A stretch of DNA of 64,000 nt, from assembly GCA_036365455.1 (NCBI GenBank), contig JAWQUS010000023.1:3906001-3970000 (forward strand), given 5' to 3'. Under the pieces are notes generated by a model. It saw only the letters and a program-made list of their open reading frames with translations. It searched no databases and was not told the origin of the DNA. Positions 1 to 9,421 of the stretch are shown piece after piece. Positions within the stretch are counted from its first letter, which is position 1; each line of letters begins with the position of its first letter. A program made the position numbers and the translations under genes. Source of the DNA: Macrosoma leucophasiata. Its lineage: Eukaryota > Arthropoda > Insecta > Lepidoptera > Hedylidae.

Positions 1-702
1 TTGGTACAGTCGTGAGACAGTTAATTAGGGTTTGACAGCTTGTTTAGACCTAATTTCAGGTTTTTTTTTTGTTTTGTTAAAGCTTAGGAAGTATCCATGT
101 TTCTTGTATGTTCTGTTTCTTTTTTTCTTTTCTATGTTTTAATCCAATGTGTTTAAACCTTATTTGTACATTTTAGATGTAGGTAATGAATTGAGGTCTT
201 CAGTCAAAGAAACTGGAATAATAATGTATAATGTAAATGTTTCAAATGCTAAGGCAACTTCATCGCCAGTAGTAATATTATTATTATCAATTATTGTGAA
301 TGGTTAATTTAAAATCAGAGTTGCATTCAGCTTGTTGCCCAGTTTCACTATTAATATTCTAACAATTACAAGGTACACCACGCCTTGTACTTACCTAAGG
401 CCCCAGAATTTCAAGATTTTTCAAAAATCCTCAATGAGTTCACTTGAATATACATACAGATTCATTGGTTTCTGAGACAACAACAATTAAGTGAAAAAGT
501 ATTTTTGGAATTGATAATCCGTTTATTGAGAAACGTGTGGGATAAGTAAAAACTTAGCGCTAAGTCATACAAAAAGATTTAAAAAATTATGTACTATGAC
601 ACAATTTTAATTCCACTATGAAAAAAGTTTCGTGACATAACCTCAAAACAGAATCAATCGATAATCATAAATTAAACATACAATTAAATAAGAACAACTT
701 AC
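1..702 (-). other. Nicalin intron 1 (part)
   Basis: This AT-rich stretch follows the splice donor of the nicalin first exon on the minus strand, so it is intron that continues beyond the left edge. I see no second nicalin exon and no recognisable repeat in it. Confidence 0.6.
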
Positions 703-877
703 CATGGGGTACAGTGTGGAGGTCGTATTGTTGCATTCGGTAAACAGAAAATTCATGAGAAGCGGCGACTGGATTCACTGGGGACATAATAATGAAAATT
801 GGGAAAACGACAAGTAAATAGTAGGGCAAGTAGCCCCTAAATATTTCGGCGAAGCCGTCCGCCTGGTCGAGCCACAT
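703..877 (-). CDS. NCLN: Nicalin, first coding exon (partial gene)
   Basis: The exon encodes 58 codons plus one base of the next, starting MWLDQADGFAEIF. Residues about 16-34 form a hydrophobic signal/anchor segment, followed by SPVNPVAASHEF and VYRMQQYDL. The block AxHEFxVYRMQQYDL is the hallmark of the nicalin N-terminus, just after its signal peptide. Nicalin is a nicastrin-like ER membrane protein that works with NOMO and TMEM147 beside the Sec61 translocon in multipass membrane protein biogenesis. The donor reads CATG|GTAAGT on the minus strand (GT at 702-701), so the exon ends in phase 1. The start is chosen because it gives the signal segment and has a CCAAAATG context. About 500 residues are missing and must lie left of the window. 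Family assignment is from remembered sequence; the splice site is seen directly. Confidence 0.85.
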
Positions 878-1085
878 TTTGGCGACTATATTAACAGGGT
901 TTAGTTGAAGTTAACTCACGAAAAATCAATTAAATCACTATCCCATTAGAAGAAACCCTACGTGTGATGTGCTTTTTAATCGGTCAATGACACATTGTCT
1001 ATGGTCAGTATGGTCACTATGGTTAGTGACATTTGCGTGACGGCCGCGCGCGGATATCCTGTTTATTCTGTGCGGATATTTATGG
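878..1085 (-). promoter_or_regulatory. Probable nicalin 5' UTR and promoter region
   Basis: This lies immediately upstream of the nicalin start on the minus strand. It holds no repeat and has a short CpG-rich patch (GGCCGCGCGCGG at about 1041-1052). No TATA box or initiator could be assigned, so the transcription start is unknown. Confidence 0.35.
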
Positions 1086-1089
1086 CGCA

Positions 1090-1385
1090 GATTGATATTT
1101 ATGCAGTATCGTATGGTATTGCCTCATTGCACATATAATAAAAGTGAAATCATGTGTCAAAGGTTTGATAGATACGGACTATTTGCACAGTCTAAAGAAA
1201 ATGAACGCGTATGTATGTACTTATACTGTGCTATTTGTATGTTTACTATTCCCCTTCAATTCCTTCTTTTCTTACCTATTAAACCTTCCAGAACTTCCAA
1301 AAATCATTCAAAACCAAAATTAGCCAAATTGGTCAAGCCGTTCTCGGGTTTTAGCGAGACTAATGAACAGCAATAGATTTTTATA
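1090..1385 (+). repeat. G repeat (CTAGCTG-type), 5'-worn copy
   Basis: It shares the blocks AAGGTTTGATAGATACGGAC, TTCCAAAAATCATTC and AACAGCAAT plus a TATATA tail with copies at 32325, 37185, 41572, 55083 and 55695. The ending in a short TA-rich tail suggests a retroposed 3' end. The class is common in Lepidoptera; I cannot name the master element. Confidence 0.6.
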
Positions 1386-1387
1386 TA

Positions 1388-1572
1388 TAACGAGCTGTTG
1401 TGCCCGCGGCTTCGCAGGCGTGGCTGTCGTTTTATAATCCTGAATGTTCTTTACTATAAACCTTACGGAGCCCGAGACCTTTCCAACGAATGTAAAACCG
1501 TGGAAATTGGTTCGTGCGTTCCGGAGTTATAGCGTCAGGAAGGAAAACCCGACTGATTTTTATATTATAGAT
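1388..1572 (+). repeat. CTAGCTG/TGCCCGCGGCTTCG-type repeat
   Basis: It begins GAGCTGTTGTGCCCGCGGC and contains ACGGAGCCCGAGACC and CCAACGAATG, matching a truncated copy at 14147-14265. It abuts the G repeat on its left. Confidence 0.5.
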
Positions 1573-1717
1573 AAACAGTATGAAACACTGAACACTCTAT
1601 GAAAATTAATGAAGATTGGCTTCAAAAGACTTTGAATCCATACCGTAAAAACAAATTATTAAAATAAATTATGAAAAGAACTGTCTGTATCAATTTCACG
1701 CATAATTAGCACAGTAC

Positions 1718-2098
1718 CTGGTTGACCGAGCTTCGCTCCGTAGCGATTTTTGAAAATTATATTTAGTATGAATTGCATACTGAAGAAATATGAATAAAAA
1801 TTGATTTTTTTTGGTCTAACCTCAAATCAAACACTTCTTCTTTGCTAAAAATACGACTAACGTTAGTAGACTAATGGTTCTTCTATTCATCAATAGATGG
1901 CGTTAGTCGTCGGTTATGAAGAAAATTATTATTAACTTGGAACCGAGCTTTTCTTGGACCTGGAACCTAAATAAATTGATTTCTTGACCCGAAAAACCCC
2001 TAATCTGTAAGTTTCAAGAAAATCGTTTTAGCCGTTTCCGAGATCTTGATTCTATATATACATATATACAAGAATTGCTCGTTTAAAGGCATTATATA
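1718..2098 (+). repeat. Degenerate interspersed repeat ending in a TA-rich tail
   Basis: It contains GAGCTTCGCTCCG near its start and CGTTTCCGAGATC before a (TATACA)n-like tail at about 2055-2075. The layout resembles the G repeats, but the sequence differs. No coding potential is seen. Confidence 0.35.
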
Positions 2099-2442
2099 AT
2101 ATGAATCCAAAGAGTCCATGGTTTTTAAACGATTCATTGCTTGAGAATACAATTAGGTAGTATTTTTATAATAATAATAATTAAAAAGCTCATAAAGGAC
2201 TTATTACACGGCACGATATTCAAGGTACGATAGCAAGGGTCAGGGCAGTGTAATAACATTTAGGGACTAGAGCGGCCTGAGCGGCCCGGTCAGCGTAACG
2301 CCCTAACTTCCTAACTATCGGGCAGTGTAACAGCATTCAGGGAGTTAGGGCGCTAGGGATGGGCAAATTTGGAAAAAATATCGATACATAATTAATACTA
2401 TCGATATTTTTTTAATATATCTTTATTTATTTACTAAATATA

Positions 2443-2472
2443 TGTACCCTTATAAATAATAAGGGTACATAT
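2443..2472. repeat. Short palindrome
   Basis: ATGTACCCTTAT and its complement ATAAGGGTACAT face each other across a few bases. It sits inside the possible TAGGGATGG insertion in the O element. Confidence 0.5.
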
Positions 2473-2629
2473 ACGAATATATAGCTATTAATTAGTGATC
2501 AATGGATATCGTTCACGACCCTAAATCAGAAAGTAAAGTCAATTTTTTCTTTCTATTTTAGACAATCTAGGCGCCAAGCGTGCAAGAAGTGTGAGTCGTG
2601 TGACTGTCGCCTCTCAACTGAGTTAGGGC

Positions 2630-3213
2630 CAGTGTTGTTGCAATTGTAATAGTCTATCGATAGTATGATCTATGGTGACCTCGAAAAGACAGTCACTCTA
2701 TTGATAGGACTATCAAAACTATCAACCCTTGACGATACTATCGATACTATTGCTTGCCTATGGTAATTGTTAACGACTGGCTGGTCATATTTCTTTGTAT
2801 TCCTTTGTAAATATTCATACTATTGTTTGAAAACAAAGGGGGAATAAAACTATACCTGGGATGAACCCCAGGTATAATTTTATTCCCAGTCGATAGTACT
2901 GAAAATATGTCGATAGTTACTAAAGTGAAACTATCGATACTATCGAAACGCGTCGATGTATCATAGATAGTATCGTATTTTTTGACACGATACCATCGAC
3001 GCTATCGATACTATTAATAATATCGTACTTCAATAGCATCGATAGTGTCGGCAAAATTCAATACTATCACTTAACCTAATTTTCTATATCGATACTATCG
3101 ATAGTATCGATAGTACTGCAGCATGTCGATATTTTCGATAGAAATTTCGCGCTATCGACTGTTTTTCGAGGTCAACCATCGATAGCGCAACTATAGAAAG
3201 TTTAGCAACACTA
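2630..3213. mobile_element. T element: hAT-like MITE full of ATCGAT boxes
   Basis: A 584-bp insertion sits inside the O element. It starts CAGTGTTGTTGC and ends GCAACACTA, a short terminal inverted repeat. It is flanked on both sides by the 8-bp repeat GTTAGGGC (2622-2629 and 3214-3221). An 8-bp duplication with CAGTG-type ends fits the hAT superfamily. The interior holds at least nine ATCGAT cores, many inside CTATCGATA, plus a palindrome at about 2839-2887. No open reading frame of note is present, so it is non-autonomous. Confidence 0.7.
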
Positions 3214-3473
3214 GTTAGGGCCCTGACGACCGGATAGTGTATTAAGCGGCAATCCGCACGAGGCTACGCCTACCCTTTCTGCCGGATCCTGAAGACCGTG
3301 TCGTGTAATAGCCTTTTAAGGGTCTATTAACGGGAATAACGGACGGAAATAAGGTGCGCTCCTTCAACGGCCGGACGAGGGAACTAGAATGCATTTGACG
3401 CTCGCCCAGGGCTGAACTGATCCGACAGATCCGATGTAGTGAGTTTGAGTCTCACACTATATCACTCATAATA

Positions 3474-3791
3474 AGCGCGCTCGGTTAAGCGCTACGGGCG
3501 TGGTCGGGTAGTGTGATGGGTGACCGCTAGTGGCACATTAAATGCGCGTTTCCGTGCTTCGGAGGGCACGTTACGCCGTCGGTACCGTTTGCTATCCATA
3601 GATAGCAGTCGTTAAACCTTGTCGGAGGCCTTATGGGCGGTTTGAATACATTCGACATCGCGTTGGCCACTAACCCACCTACCTCCACCAATCCGCATTG
3701 GAGCAGCGTAGTGTAGTAAGCTCCAGGACTCCCCCTAAAAAGGGAAGACTCTGCCCAGCAGTGGGACGTGTTATGTGTTGCCATTATTATT
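3474..3791 (+). mobile_element. SINE-B (5S-derived), 5'-truncated
   Basis: It carries the 5S-like core GGTTAAGC, GGGCGTGGTCGGG and GATGGGTGACCGC, then the body and the tail CAGCAGTGGGACGT ... TTGCCATTATTATT. The 5' about 40 bp are missing. See the copy at 8843 for a full-length member. Confidence 0.75.
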
Positions 3792-4137
3792 TGAATTATA
3801 TTTTTTACTTTCTCCCTCAGTTAGGGGGCCTATTACCACTTTACGGGTTTTTACCAAGTAAAGTGGTTTATGGTTTCTTCATGAGGAAATGGTAGACGTC
3901 GTTAAGAATTTTCGCACAATTTATTATTATTATTAACCATTCCCTTTTTTTTTTTTTTCCTTAATGGCAACCGCCAGGAGGCATACCTGCCAGCATCACG
4001 TCTGAATTCAAGAAAATATACAGCGATACGAAAAAAAATGAACAGCGTTACAAATTTAACTGTATCTGAAAATAACACAAATGTTAGACTATTTTAACAC
4101 ACAGTTAGTTTGAGTGAATATATATAACATATACAAT
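3792..4137. other. No gene or clear repeat seen
   Basis: AT-rich spacer with a T run near 3950-3960. Confidence 0.5.
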
Positions 4138-4462
4138 ACTAGCGGCCCGCCCCGGCTTCGCCCGCGCTGCTCTGCTCCTATTAGTCATAGCGTAATGTAA
4201 GCTATCCTATCTCTCAAGTTGGATCGAACTGCACATGGTGTGCGAATTTTATTATAATCGGTTAAGTGGTTTAGGAGTCCATTGAGGACAAACATTGTGA
4301 CACGAGATTTATATATATTAAGATTTACATTTATCACCAAGAACGACCACATTTACAACTTAATCCTATTTTTATGTACAAAATATACAATTGATTTTAG
4401 AATTTTGGGATTGGAATTGGACAGGAATAGTAGGGTGGGGATATTGATAGGAAAAGGAACAA
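4138..4462 (+). repeat. Remnant of a CCCGGCTTCGCCCGCG-type repeat
   Basis: It begins CTAGCGGCCCGCCCCGGC and contains AATCGGTTAAGTGGTTTAGG, the usual phrases of this retroposon class in arthropods. The rest is degenerate. Nothing further is seen up to 4982. Confidence 0.4.
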
Positions 4463-4982
4463 GTTTCTGTAGAGTTTTAATTAATTGGGAACGATCGTGT
4501 CAGGGGCAGGAAAAAAAGATGTGGTTGACGTCCCCATCGTCCAGACCACATTCGCAGATGGATGAGTCCCTGATCCTGAGCTTGTGTAAGAATATTGGAG
4601 AACAACAGTGACCAAATCGGAGGCGGCACACCACTGAGGTTACATGTTTGGGGAACTTATTAACCTCCAGAACAGAAACGTCATACCCGTAACATCAGGA
4701 TTAACTTGTTCACAAATTATAAAAACATATTTTCAAATGATCACAGATTGGATGAATACCGCAACCCACCATCGATCGACCAAGTACCGCATCCACTAAA
4801 ATTCCGAGTACTTAACCATTATTTCTTACTGTTATATCTAATCTCCTGAGATTGCGGAAGACGGAAGATGTTATGATTGTAAATTAACCCGATATCAGTG
4901 ACATTTATGCAATACCTGTGAACCATTGAAATATAAAATCACATTTCTATGCTATGAATGAATATGTTCGTAACTTTACGTG

Positions 4983-5294
4983 TGTATTCTATATGGATCT
5001 TCACGCCAGCTCCCTAACGGTGTAGGCAGAAAGTGCAGGGCGCCAGATATCCCGGTTCTGACATACCTCTCGTGCCTCGTCTACCTTCATCATTCTCTTC
5101 ATACATGCACGCCGATTCTTAAGACTTTTGACCCCACCATCAGACAGAACTCGAATTATTTGGTCATGATAGGTCAGTCTTGGTCTTCCTGGGCCTTTGC
5201 AACCATCCACATTCGCATTGTATATCTGTTTAGTCATTCGCTCATTCGACATTCTTTCTATACGCCCGAACCATCGGAGCATGTCTTTTTTCAT
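4983..5294 (-). pseudogene. RTE-R LINE fragment (C-terminus of ORF, 3' end)
   Basis: A 97-codon open stretch on the minus strand reads LRWFGRIERMSNERMTKQIY, then GPGRPRLTYHDQI, RRACMKRMMKVDEAREVCQN and an ending near VRELA. This is the conserved C-terminal tail found after the reverse transcriptase of a common lepidopteran RTE-type LINE. The upstream reverse transcriptase is absent, so this is a dead 5'-truncated copy. Related fragments lie at 20465-20560 and 49690-49868. Confidence 0.7.
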
Positions 5295-5336
5295 TTGTAT
5301 GTGTGTATTCTGTTACAGGATATTTTAAACAGTAGG

Positions 5337-5596
5337 TTTTTTTATGTAAGTAAGGTGGCAAACAAGCATGCTGCTCACATTGATGTTAAGTGATGACTGC
5401 AGCCTATAGACGTCTACACAAAAACCAGAGTTCAATGTGCAGATGCGTTGCCACCCCTGAGACCTAAGTTGTCGTCTCTATTTTAGTTATTACGGGGCCA
5501 TACATTACCATCTAACCGGAACACGATAGTGCTGAACACTACCATTCGGTAGATAGAGGCCTACGCCCGCGAGCTCCGTCACTAGAGGTCTCCCAT
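5337..5596 (-). mobile_element. SINE-A, older subfamily
   Basis: It has an oligo-T (A tail) at the left and ends near GTCTCCCAT where others read CTACCACCAGT. It carries the diagnostic CCACCCCTGAG and TTATTACGGGGCCATACAT of the older subfamily. SINE-B begins right after it. Confidence 0.75.
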
Positions 5597-5605
5597 CTGT
5601 GACAT

Positions 5606-5897
5606 ATAATAATAATAATAATGGCAACCCATTATACCTACGTTCCACTGCTGGGCACGAGTCTCTCCTGGGCAGAGGCCTGGAGCTTACTCCACCACGC
5701 TGCTCCAATGCGGATTGGTGGAGATACGGGTTAGTGGCCAACCCGCTGTCGGATGTTTTCAAACCGCCCATAAGGCCTCCGACAAGGTTTACGACTGCTA
5801 TCTATCGATTGCAACCGGGGCCGACGGCTTAACGTGCCCTCCGAAGCACGGAAACGCGCGTTTAAAAAAACACCAGCCGCGGGGCCATGCGCGCTAC
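5606..5897 (-). mobile_element. SINE-B with internal deletion of the 5S-like box
   Basis: The tail (AAT)n TGGCAACCCATTATAC and the body are present. The segment from the first cytosines after AAACGCGCGTTTAAA to CACCAGCCGCGGGG has lost about 60 bp, removing the promoter-like GGGTGACCGC box. Confidence 0.75.
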
Positions 5898-6077
5898 TTA
5901 TAATATATAATTATAGGTGTATTCAAAATTATATATTTGGAAAGGAATTTTTGTTTGGCCGATCATGATCATGACTCAACTTTGTTTTTTGTATTGATGG
6001 GATATAATACTGTCTGAAGGCGTCGGACGTAACGCTTTTTTCTCGCTCTCTGATGGAGGTGAATTCTTCCGCTAATG

Positions 6078-6230
6078 GCAATAACGTTTTCGTAGGTTTT
6101 CACGAGCTTCACACATAGTAGAAATTAAACTTGCGGATTTTCTCGCGTATACAACACTCCCAAACTTTTTCTTACACCCTGTACTTTTACACGGGTCAAA
6201 ATCCGCAAGTTTAATTTCTACAATGTACAA
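6078..6230. repeat. V element, copy 1: inverted repeat
   Basis: Arms TAGAAATTAAACTTGCGGAT (about 6119-6141) and its complement (about 6199-6222) enclose CTCGCGTATACAACACTC. A flank reading ACGTTTTCGTAGGTTTTC sits on the left. The copy at 35300-35470 has that flank on the other side. Confidence 0.6.
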
Positions 6231-6665
6231 TGGCAGTCAAACCACTCCAATAGCAGAGAATATGAAATAATACTACGTACCTACCTATAGAATGGACACT
6301 TCGACGTCCCGCCCGATTTCCCCGCATCAACCAACCTCCTCCCCTCTTATGGGCGACGGTTGGTACGCACACAGTTGCACGTGTAAATACACGTCACTGT
6401 TTGATGTCTGCGTAATAGAGACCAAATTAAGCGTGTGTATGGAATTTTGGCGGAGTGTCCGCGGTGTGCCCACGGAATAGATAAATCTATTCTGTTGGTG
6501 TGGTAGTAAATAATAACGCAGGATGGGTAGCAGTGCCCCGCGATAAGACTACCGTTACTGCGATCACCAATCCGCCTGCTAATCGTGACGCTTCTGTTGT
6601 ATGGGTTTGTGGGAAACGCTGCGTCCAGCTGTGGACATGTTTCATAGGAATTACTGCAGCCTTTA
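6229..6665 (+). repeat. Repeat-D copy, split by an M insertion
   Basis: GTCAAACCACTCCAATAG (ending 6253) is separated by M from AACGCAGGATGGGTAGCAG and GCGATCACCAATCCGCC, which are contiguous in the copies at 11556 and 53585. It ends near CGTCCAGCTGTGGAC, a worn version of the RTE-C tail. Confidence 0.55.
6254..6469 (+). mobile_element. M element, copy 1
   Basis: It begins CAGAGAATATG and ends CCGCGGTGTGC, about 216 bp, GC-rich in its middle (ACGTCCCGCCCGATTTCCCC). It is the reverse complement of 14845-15071. No inverted termini and no coding capacity are visible. Confidence 0.65.
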
Positions 6666-6759
6666 AATCTTTTGATTTCATTGTTATGCGTAGTAAAGTA
6701 CTAAGCTGTAATCACCACTAATTTTTCGAAATAAAATCATAAATTAATCCCAACTAATA

Positions 6760-6910
6760 ATAGAAATGCGAAAGTAACTTTGTCTGTCTGTTTGTTACCT
6801 TTTCACGTCTAACCGATTTTAATGAAATTTGGTAGAGATAGAGTTGACTTTGTGAAAGAACATAGGCTACTTTTCGACATCCACGCGGGCGAAGCCGCAA
6901 GCAATTATAA
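6760..6910 (-). repeat. GCGGGCGAAGCCGC-type repeat fragment
   Basis: It contains GTCTGTCTGTTTGTTACC and CACGCGGGCGAAGCCGC, the usual ends of a common lepidopteran repeat read on the minus strand. The rest of 6666-7269 shows nothing assignable. Confidence 0.45.
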
Positions 6911-7269
6911 TTTGAAGACACTTCTATAGATACCTTATTTTCTTTAGATTTGTCTTCATATTTTGTTCAAGTTTATTTTGTTTTATTTTAAGGTTGCCAC
7001 GAACTTCACACATTAAAAATATTATATTATACTTACTTACGACTACACGTGTGTAAACTATACCTAACAATTTAAAAATTTTACTCTACCGCTGTTCAGG
7101 AAATCCGCAATTTAGCGCTAATCTACGTGACCGGAACAGGATAGCGTTAATGATGAGCTATTTAGCCAAGTTTATTAATAAATGCAGTGGTCCATTGGTA
7201 TAAAAAATCTGCCTCTTTTTACGTGTAGTGGGAACATCTTTATTTCAAGATTGTATTTCACCACTTTGT

Positions 7270-7508
7270 CGGCATCAATGCACCCACGATTCGCCGGTTA
7301 CGCGTTGGCCCATGTAACAGGTGGCGAGCCTGTTGACATCTCCAGGCATATTACCAAACTCCGAGGTATGTGCTGGGAAACTTTCAGAAAATGGAAAAAA
7401 TCCCCTTGATTGGATTTTACACCGTTATCCACTGTTATTTCTGATAGTCCCCGGGAATCTAACCCTGGACCCTAGCGTAGTTATAGTGGCCAGCTACCAC
7501 TATATTAA
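7270..7508 (-). mobile_element. SINE-J, 3'-truncated
   Basis: On the minus strand it runs from AGTGGTAGCTGGCCACT through the B-box region to GGCGAATCGTGGGTGC. The last about 60 bp of the family are missing. The A and B boxes are worn. Confidence 0.65.
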
Positions 7509-7880
7509 GTGTGGTGGGTTATCAACTAATATAAATATTTGGTCACAATTTAAATTATGACTCGATGATATTATTTTTGAGTGTTGTTGTTGTGAGACTA
7601 TTAAATAGAACATTTAAAAATAACATACGATTACGTTATCATAGTTGATAATTATAATGAAAAAAGAAACAAGATTTATATTCTACCACAAGCGCGGCCT
7701 TCTTATATTAAATTAGTTATTGTACATTTATTATTGATTGGTTAATACGTCTTCATATGCACTTAGGCTCACAAGGTACAACTTAATACTACGTTTAAGT
7801 ACCCAGCTGCACTTAGGGTTGCCAAAGTATAGTGTTAAAAATAGTATTATACTGTTTTTGACTACATTACCTATATTTTA
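7509..7880. other. No gene or clear repeat seen
   Basis: AT-rich spacer between SINE-J and MITE-F. Confidence 0.5.
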
Positions 7881-8026
7881 CCCCCTTATTGATAAACGTA
7901 CATTAGATACGTTTTAGCCATAGAGTGCTTTGTCTTTGTCAGTTGCATTGTCAAATGCGCAGGATAGAAAAAGACAAAGGAGAGATTAGCAACACTTTAG
8001 CTAAAATACGTTTATGAATAAGGGGG
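7881..8026. mobile_element. MITE-F, copy 1
   Basis: The ends are CCCCCTTATTGATAAACG and the complement CGTTTATGAATAAGGGGG, and most of the 146 bp can fold on itself. Flanking bases are TTTA on the left and TTAC on the right. Other copies lie at 37734 and 57786. Confidence 0.75.
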
Positions 8027-8234
8027 TTACTGTTCAACCAAAATTAACCATACAAATATACTGTTCTCAGCATCAAAATCCATAACACTATAAGTTAGAC
8101 TAGTAAATTAATAAGTTGTGCCAGAAGCTCTAAAAATATGTATTTAAATCATAAAATAAATAAAATGCTGTTCATTTTGCTAAATAACTGTTTAATATTT
8201 TTCTCAGACCTACATATACCTTATTTCTTGTAAA

Positions 8235-8525
8235 CATAGAGCAACACCGGAGGGGAGTAGCCATATGCAGGCTTTCCCCTCTGTCAAAGTACGACCAAAT
8301 GGGCCTATACCTGTCGCCTAGATGTATAAACGAGTGCGTGAAATTGTTTCTGTATTTGGTTAAAGTCCAGGTGTGAGTTTCGTAGTAATAGACGATTTTT
8401 GTAGTGTGCGTGTGCGTCGCACGCATTTCCCCCCGCAAAAAATGACAGACTGTTTTGCATCGGTAATACACGCTATGGCTACTCCCCTCCAGTCCGCCGC
8501 AACCGGTGGGCCGCGTTGCTCTATG
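8235..8525 (+). mobile_element. MITE-E, copy 1, with 8-bp target duplication
   Basis: The ends are CATAGAGCAAC and GTTGCTCTATG. Flanks are perfect 8-bp repeats CTTGTAAA at 8227-8234 and 8526-8533. The left arm lacks about 20 bp (GGGCCACCGG... region) compared with 58827. The 8-bp duplication points to the hAT superfamily. Confidence 0.85.
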
Positions 8526-8567
8526 CTTGTAAAAGAAGTTGGCAAGCCTACCAGCACTATTAACCAC

Positions 8568-9230
8568 TTTTTTTATGTAATGGAAGTGGCAAAGCAAGCT
8601 TTCAGTTCACATTGGTGTTAAGTGATGACTGCAGCCTATAGACACTTACACAAAGACCAAGGTCAAAATGTAGATGCGTACGACTCCTGAGGCCTAAGGT
8701 GTTATGCCTCTGTGCTGGAAATTACAGGGCCGTATATTACCTGACCGTAACACAATAGTGCCGAACGCTACCATTTAGCGGCAAGTATATATTAGGTAAT
8801 GCGTTGGTGCCTAAGCCCGCGAGATCCGTCACTGGAGCTCTATAATAATAAATAATAATGGCAACCCATTATACGTCCCACTGCTGAGCACAAGTCTCTC
8901 CCCTTTTTTGGGGGGAGGCCTGGAGCTTATTCCACCACGCTGCTGCAATGCGGATTGGTGGAGGTGGGTGGGTTAGTGGCTAACCCACTGTCGGATGTTT
9001 TCAAACCGCCCATAAGGCTTCCGACAAGGTTTAACGACTGCTATCCATCGATAGCAACCGGGACCGACGGCTTAACGTGCCCTCCGAAGCACGGAAACGC
9101 GCATTTTAATTTGCCACTAGCGGTCACCCATCACACTACCCGACCACGCCCGTAGTGCTTAACCGCGGAGATCGCTCACGATCTACACCAGCCGCTGGGT
9201 CATGCGCGCACTGGAGCTCTACCACCAGTG
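8568..9230 (-). mobile_element. SINE-A interrupted by SINE-B
   Basis: The tail starts at 8568 and the head reads CTACCACCAGT at about 9219-9229. The SINE-B at 8843-9208 splits it, with the 13-bp head sequence CACTGGAGCTCTA repeated on both sides. Confidence 0.85.
8843..9208 (-). mobile_element. SINE-B (5S-rRNA-derived SINE), full length
   Basis: On the minus strand the element starts CGCGCATGACCCAGCGGC and includes GGTTAAGCACTACGGGCG, TGATGGGTGACCGCTAG and a body ending near GCAGTGGGACGTATAATG. The tail is (ATT)n. The first two blocks correspond to box A and box C of insect 5S rRNA (GTTAAGCA, GATGGGTGACCGC), the internal pol III promoter. Flanks are a 13-bp duplication CACTGGAGCTCTA (8830-8842, 9209-9221), the mark of target-primed retroposition. 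Confidence 0.85.
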
Positions 9231-9325
9231 AATTGAACCACTTTTAGCACTATTAACGTTAGTTTAACGTTGAAAATTTTGATTGTCCCAATGTAATGTG
9301 AAATGTCCCAATAGAACCAGACATG

Positions 9326-9421
9326 AGGCTTTTACACCGTTATCTCTGATAGCTAGACCCGGGAAACGAACCCAGTACCTAAGCGTAGTAGTAGTGGCCA
9401 CCTACCACTAAGCTACTGAGA
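9326..9421 (-). mobile_element. SINE-J 5' fragment
   Basis: On the minus strand it has TAGCTTAGTGGTAGGTGGCC (A-box region), CTACGCTTAGGTACTGG and TTCGTTTCCCGGGT (B-box region). Only the tRNA-like third of the family is left. Confidence 0.6.

Larger units (their letters stand above)
2194..3318. mobile_element. O element, copy 1 (terminal inverted repeats)
   Basis: The ends are inverted copies: TTATTACACGGCACGATATTC on the left, and on the right the complement of GGCTATTACACGACACGGT. The second copy at 58220-58551 has the same ends and the shared interior GAGCGGCCCGGTCAG and GACCGGATAGTGTA. This copy is enlarged by the T insertion (2630-3213), and perhaps by an unnamed TAGGGATGGGCAAA insertion at about 2355-2522. 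No transposase is present. Confidence 0.6.

Noticed and set aside
8172..8597. 141-codon minus-strand frame
   Set aside because: It crosses the whole MITE-E and both of its target duplications into unrelated flanks, so it is accidental.
8955..9155. Recurrent frames of the form NPLSDVFKPPIRPPTRFNDC
   Set aside because: They appear in every SINE-B copy on the antisense strand; they reflect the SINE sequence, not a protein family.
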